Below, in pieces: positions 60,664-64,000 of a stretch of DNA of 64,000 nt; the first letter of the stretch is position 1, and every line of letters begins with the position of its first letter. The translations under genes and the position numbers were made by a program. This DNA is from CAJQLB01 sp905479065. GTDB lineage: Bacteria > Bacteroidota > Bacteroidia > Flavobacteriales > Flavobacteriaceae. The stretch is taken from assembly GCA_943846735.1 (NCBI GenBank), contig OX044364.1, positions 2,480,001 to 2,544,000 of the forward strand, written 5' to 3'. The notes beneath the pieces are model-generated. The model did not search any database. It was not told where the DNA came from and saw only the letters and a program-made list of their open reading frames with translations.

Positions 60664-61641
60664 ATGAAGATGAGATTTGAGAACCTATTGACTATAATTT
60701 GTCTTTTTATCTTAAACAGCTATGGCTATTCTCAGCAAATTGAAAGCGATAGTCTTAAAGTTAATACTGACTCAGAAGTATCTGAATGGAGGCATATAAA
60801 TCGAGCAAGTTTGGACATCAGTGAGGTGGCATTTGTTAATTGGAACAGTGGTGGATCTAATTCTATTTCTGGGCTTCTTGGAATTGAATTTCAAAGAAAT
60901 TTTCAAAAAGATCACATGGTTTGGGAAAACCGTATGATTATCAAATATGGTGTAAATAAGCAACAAGAACAAGATTTTAGAAAGACAGATGATAATTTTG
61001 AAGTACATTCTCGTTTTGGCTTTAGAAAAGACACCTTATCTCATTGGTATTATTCAGCTAATTTTAGTTTTAAAACTCAATTTACGAATGGCTACAACTA
61101 TTCTAAAAGTGAGACCCAATCAATTTCAAAATTCATGGCTCCTGCTTATGTGTTTTTGGGTGTAGGTACGGTCTATGGTGAGCATATTGAATCTTTTTCT
61201 GCTTATTTATCACCGTTAACATTAAAGACAACATTTGTATTAGATCAAACATTAGCAGATGCAGGTTCATTTGGTGTAAGAGCAGCTGAATTTGACTCAT
61301 CAGGAAACATCCTTAGAGAGGGCAAAAAGTCAAGAGAAGAAATAGGGATTTTAATAACAAGTTCTTTTGAGTCAGAATTAATTGAAAATATCTCGTTGAG
61401 AAACTTAGTAAGCTTTTACACTGATTACTTAAATGATTTTGGGAATATCGATATTGATTGGGAAGTAGTACTTGATTTTAAAGTAAATTCGTTTGTTAGG
61501 GCAACCCTTGGATCGCATCTTAAATATGATAATGATATTAAAATTGCCACATTGGTAAATGACGCTGGAGAAACAAAATATTCTGGGGCAAAAGTTCAAT
61601 GGAAACAACTTTTTGGTATTGGAGCCCTAATCGATTTTTAA
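60664..61641 (+). CDS. DUF3078 family exported protein
   Basis: A 325-aa protein with a signal peptide ending near GYSQQ. The core EWRHINRASLDISEVAFVNWNSGGSNSISGLLGIEFQRNF and WENRMIIKYGVNKQQ match DUF3078, a Bacteroidota outer-membrane barrel-like family. Strands continue to the C-terminal LFGIGALIDF with terminal Phe. Function unknown. It starts 19 nt after purM. A terminator lies at 61796-61825. Confidence 0.9.
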   Translation: MKMRFENLLTIICLFILNSYGYSQQIESDSLKVNTDSEVSEWRHINRASLDISEVAFVNWNSGGSNSISGLLGIEFQRNFQKDHMVWENRMIIKYGVNKQQEQDFRKTDDNFEVHSRFGFRKDTLSHWYYSANFSFKTQFTNGYNYSKSETQSISKFMAPAYVFLGVGTVYGEHIESFSAYLSPLTLKTTFVLDQTLADAGSFGVRAAEFDSSGNILREGKKSREEIGILITSSFESELIENISLRNLVSFYTDYLNDFGNIDIDWEVVLDFKVNSFVRATLGSHLKYDNDIKIATLVNDAGETKYSGAKVQWKQLFGIGALIDF

Positions 61642-61795
61642 CATTTCAAAACTCTGGTTAAAGTTCTGCAATTCAACTAACCTAAAAGTGATTTATAGTC
61701 CTGCAATTGAAAAGGCTTGTTAAGTGAGTTTTTTCATTTTTATAAGGCTGTTTTAAGTGTGATTCTTTTGAATAATTCTATGTAAAATATGATGG

Positions 61796-61825
61796 TGGAT
61801 TAATCATGAACTAATCCATTTTTTT
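61796..61825 (+). terminator. Terminator before prfA
   Basis: A 7-bp stem TGGATTA / TAATCCA followed by seven T lies about 155 nt after the DUF3078 gene. Confidence 0.7.
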
Positions 61826-61872
61826 GTTAATATATTAAAAAGAGTAAGTTTTAAACAATTGATAAATTATCG

Positions 61873-61880
61873 TATTTTTG
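61873..61880 (+). promoter_or_regulatory. -7 box of prfA promoter
   Basis: TATTTTTG matches TAnnTTTG, 20 nt before the prfA ATG. No TTG at standard spacing. Confidence 0.45.
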
Positions 61881-61900
61881 GATGATAATTTGTAAACTAA

Positions 61901-62977
61901 ATGCTAGAAAAAATACAAATAATAAAACAACGATTTGATGAGATTAATGATTTAATTATTCAGCCTGATATCATATCAGACCAAAAGCGATATATTAAAT
62001 TAAATAAAGAATATAAGGATCTCAAAAAGGTCGTTGATAAAGGACTTCTCTACGAATCTCTACTAAATAACATCAATGAAGCCAATGAAATTATGGCTGA
62101 AGAAGATGATGCAGAGATGGTTGAAATGGCCAAACTTCAATTGGAAGAAGCAAAAGAAAAATTGGCTCCTCTCGAGGATGAAATAAAATTTCTGCTCATC
62201 CCTAAAGATCCAGATGATGCAAAAAATATTGTGGTTGAGGTAAGGGCCGGAACTGGAGGTGACGAAGCGAGTATTTTTGCTGGTGATCTTTACAGAATGT
62301 ACTCGAAATATTGCAGTGATAAAAGTTGGAAAGTTGATGTCGTCAGCTTAAATGAAGGAACTTCTGGAGGGTTTAAAGAAATTATTTTTGAAGTTTCTGG
62401 TGAAGATGTTTACGGAACAATGAAATTTGAAGCTGGCGTGCATCGTGTTCAACGTGTCCCACAAACTGAAACACAGGGCAGAGTTCACACAAGCGCAGCT
62501 ACAGTGATGGTACTTCCGGAAGCTGAGGAGTTTGATGTAGAACTTGACATGACAGAGGTGCGTATTGAACGTACGACGTCTACAGGACCCGGAGGCCAAT
62601 CAGTGAACACTACCTATTCAGCAATCAAACTACATCACGAACCAACAGGTATGATTGTTAGTTGTCAAGATCAAAAATCATCTCATAAAAACTTGGAAAA
62701 AGCATTAAAGGTTTTGCGATCAAGATTATATGAAATGGAATTAGCAAAAAAACAAGCTGCAGATTCTGAAAAACGTAAAAGTATGGTTTCATCGGGAGAT
62801 AGAAGTGCGAAAATAAGAACATATAATTATCCTCAAGGTCGTGTTACAGATCATAGAATCGGTTTAACCTTATACGATCTATCTAATATTATTAATGGAG
62901 ATATCCAAAAAATAATAGACGAGTTAATGTTAGCTGAAAACACAGAATTATTGAAGGCTAATGATGACATGATGTGA
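61901..62977 (+). CDS. prfA: Peptide chain release factor 1
   Basis: Reads UAA and UAG stop codons and triggers peptide release, 358 aa. The GGQ motif is in STGPGGQSVNTT. The anticodon-like tripeptide site reads RVPQTETQG, a PxT variant of RF1. The N-terminal coiled region (about 1-95) and VEVRAGTGGDEASIFAGDLYRMY are typical. It is followed 31 nt later by pyrF. Confidence 0.97.
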   Translation: MLEKIQIIKQRFDEINDLIIQPDIISDQKRYIKLNKEYKDLKKVVDKGLLYESLLNNINEANEIMAEEDDAEMVEMAKLQLEEAKEKLAPLEDEIKFLLIPKDPDDAKNIVVEVRAGTGGDEASIFAGDLYRMYSKYCSDKSWKVDVVSLNEGTSGGFKEIIFEVSGEDVYGTMKFEAGVHRVQRVPQTETQGRVHTSAATVMVLPEAEEFDVELDMTEVRIERTTSTGPGGQSVNTTYSAIKLHHEPTGMIVSCQDQKSSHKNLEKALKVLRSRLYEMELAKKQAADSEKRKSMVSSGDRSAKIRTYNYPQGRVTDHRIGLTLYDLSNIINGDIQKIIDELMLAENTELLKANDDMM

Positions 62978-63008
62978 TGTCAGAGTTATCGAATGAGACT
63001 GCTAAACT

Positions 63009-63845
63009 ATGACAATTAAAAAACTGATTGCTGAAATACACCGAAAAAAATCTTTTCTCTGCATTGGGTTGGATACCGATATGGATAAAATTCCACCCTT
63101 TTTATTAAAAGAGGCAGACCCAATATTTGCATTTAACAAAGCAATTATTGATGCTACGCATCATTTATGTGTTGCTTACAAACCAAACACAGCTTTTTAT
63201 GAGGCCTACGGTATTAAGGGGTGGAAATCATTTGAAAAAACAATCAGCTATTTGAATAAAAATTATCCTGAAATTTTCACTATTGCAGATGCAAAGCGAG
63301 GAGATATTGGAAATACAAGTCGTATGTATGCTAAAGTATTTTTCCAAGATTTGGGGTTTGATAGTGTGACTGTTGCTCCATATATGGGAAAAGATTCAGT
63401 TGAACCATTTTTAAAGTTTGATAACAAACATACTATTCTATTGGCCTTGACATCCAATCAAGGAGCTTTTGATTTTCAAACAAAACTTTTAACTGATAAA
63501 GCTCTGTATCAACATGTTTTAGAGGTTTCAAAATCTTGGGTCAATTCCCAGAATTTAATGTACGTTTTTGGAGCAACAAAAGCAGAATTTTTAGTAAAGG
63601 TTCGAGACATCATGCCAGATAATTTTTTGTTGGTTCCAGGAGTTGGTGCACAAGGTGGTAATTTGAAAGATATAAGTAAATACGGAATGAATGATAATGT
63701 TGGTTTGTTAGTAAACTCCTCAAGAGCTATCATATATGCCTCAGCAGATGAGGATTTCGCCCAAATGGCTGCCAATAGTGCTTCAAAACTTCAAGAGGAA
63801 ATGAAAAAACTCCTTTTTCAGAAATTCACTTCATTAAAAAACTGA
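63009..63845 (+). CDS. pyrF: Orotidine 5'-phosphate decarboxylase
   Basis: Makes UMP from OMP in pyrimidine synthesis. At 278 aa it belongs to the longer PyrF subgroup found in Bacteroidota. CIGLDTDMDKIP at the N-terminus, the catalytic IADAKRGDIGNTS (Asp-Lys pair) and VPGVGAQGGN near the C-terminus are seen. It converges with the partial minus-strand gene at the window edge with a 12-nt overlap of coding ends. Confidence 0.95.
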   Translation: MTIKKLIAEIHRKKSFLCIGLDTDMDKIPPFLLKEADPIFAFNKAIIDATHHLCVAYKPNTAFYEAYGIKGWKSFEKTISYLNKNYPEIFTIADAKRGDIGNTSRMYAKVFFQDLGFDSVTVAPYMGKDSVEPFLKFDNKHTILLALTSNQGAFDFQTKLLTDKALYQHVLEVSKSWVNSQNLMYVFGATKAEFLVKVRDIMPDNFLLVPGVGAQGGNLKDISKYGMNDNVGLLVNSSRAIIYASADEDFAQMAANSASKLQEEMKKLLFQKFTSLKN

Positions 63846-64000
63846 TGTGCTTTTGACAACTTTCCTTAAATGCAAGATTTGTTGTTTTAGCTTTTGTGCT
63901 TCATAATACAGCACATCACTCAAGCCTGAGTCTGTTTGACGAACATTATACGCCTCTTCGTTCGCAATGGAAAGTTGAGCTTCAAGGCGCTTTAAATCAA
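63834..64000 (-). CDS. Hypothetical protein, C-terminal part
   Basis: An open minus-strand frame reaching the window edge with no start, ending in TAA at 63834. The last 55 codons are helical and charged (DLKRLEAQLSIANEEAYNVR and VLYYEAQKLKQQILHLRKVV), suggesting a coiled coil. It overlaps the 3' end of pyrF by 12 nt. I recognise no family; the gene lies mostly outside the window. Confidence 0.5.
   Translation of the reverse strand, partial: DLKRLEAQLSIANEEAYNVRQTDSGLSDVLYYEAQKLKQQILHLRKVVKSTSVF

Noticed and set aside
62430..62500. Non-standard tripeptide PQT in release factor 1
   Set aside because: PxT variants occur in RF1 of this phylum as I recall, and all other motifs are intact, so no recoding is proposed.

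Overview
The window is chromosomal DNA from a member of Flavobacteriia (phylum Bacteroidota), probably a marine or environmental Flavobacteriaceae. The evidence is the low G+C content, Bacteroidota-type promoters (TTG, about 19-20 nt, then TAnnTTTG), almost no Shine-Dalgarno sequences, a fused SecDF, a large surface protein with a type IX secretion type-B sorting domain, GSII and GSIII glutamine synthetases side by side, and Bacteroidota-specific families (DUF2911, DUF3078, DUF4293, DUF6588, BT_3928, DUF1599). No rRNA, CRISPR array or intact insertion sequence was seen.

Layout. 1-6.6 kb: 3' end of ffh, folD, a VOC protein, an RluF-type pseudouridine synthase, a minus-strand hydrolase/cupin/lipoprotein set, a HerA-like ATPase and queE. 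6.8-10 kb: a TPR histidine kinase with its LuxR-type regulator, then a DUF2911 protein. 10.2-21 kb: asnB, gyrB, an outer-membrane DUF6588 protein, mdh, a DUF4412-like protein, an unknown protein and secDF. 21-26 kb: a MEMO-family lipoprotein, then the minus-strand folE-cysS-yidD-lgt-DUF192 run. 26-33.7 kb: a 1418-residue T9SS adhesin, a FadL-family porin and a low-complexity lipoprotein. 33.8-38.7 kb: proS, tRNA-Glu, rpsT, rho, DUF4293 and a phosphodiesterase. 38.8-48 kb: truA, an ABC exporter, the c-di-AMP cyclase cdaA, folP, DUF1599, a DoxX/BT_3928 protein and the tpiA-methyltransferase-prmA-clpS operon. 48-51.5 kb: a sulfur/persulfide cluster (HMA protein, MBL-rhodanese persulfide dioxygenase, TauE/SafE transporter, Crp/Fnr regulator). 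51.6-53.8 kb: tRNA-Arg followed by about 2 kb without ordinary genes. 53.8-64 kb: a Ca/Na antiporter, GSII and GSIII, an outer-membrane barrel, purM, DUF3078, prfA and pyrF.

Most of the window is conserved housekeeping DNA. The unusual part is 51.7-53.8 kb. It holds a serine-recombinase-like fragment, a few tiny ORFs and a family of four related hairpins sharing the 12-nt signature GAGGCTTTACTC. Two of these hairpins (minus strand) also share a 15-nt element, ATTTAGCTGGGACTA. Upstream of both lies a -7 box, and about 29 nt further out a TGTAAC-N4-GTTACA palindrome (complete in one, a half-site in the other). That is the spacing of a class-II Crp/Fnr-activated promoter. I read this as a small array of regulated small RNAs. 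It lies close to a Crp/Fnr regulator whose recognition helix has Val where E. coli CRP has Glu181, a change compatible with TGTAA half-sites. Two further palindromes of FNR-like type (ATGAC-N4-GTCAT) sit beside tiny membrane-peptide ORFs in the same interval. A canonical CRP-type palindrome stands at the same class-II spacing before the persulfide dioxygenase gene. A decayed mobile element is the main competing explanation for the hairpins.
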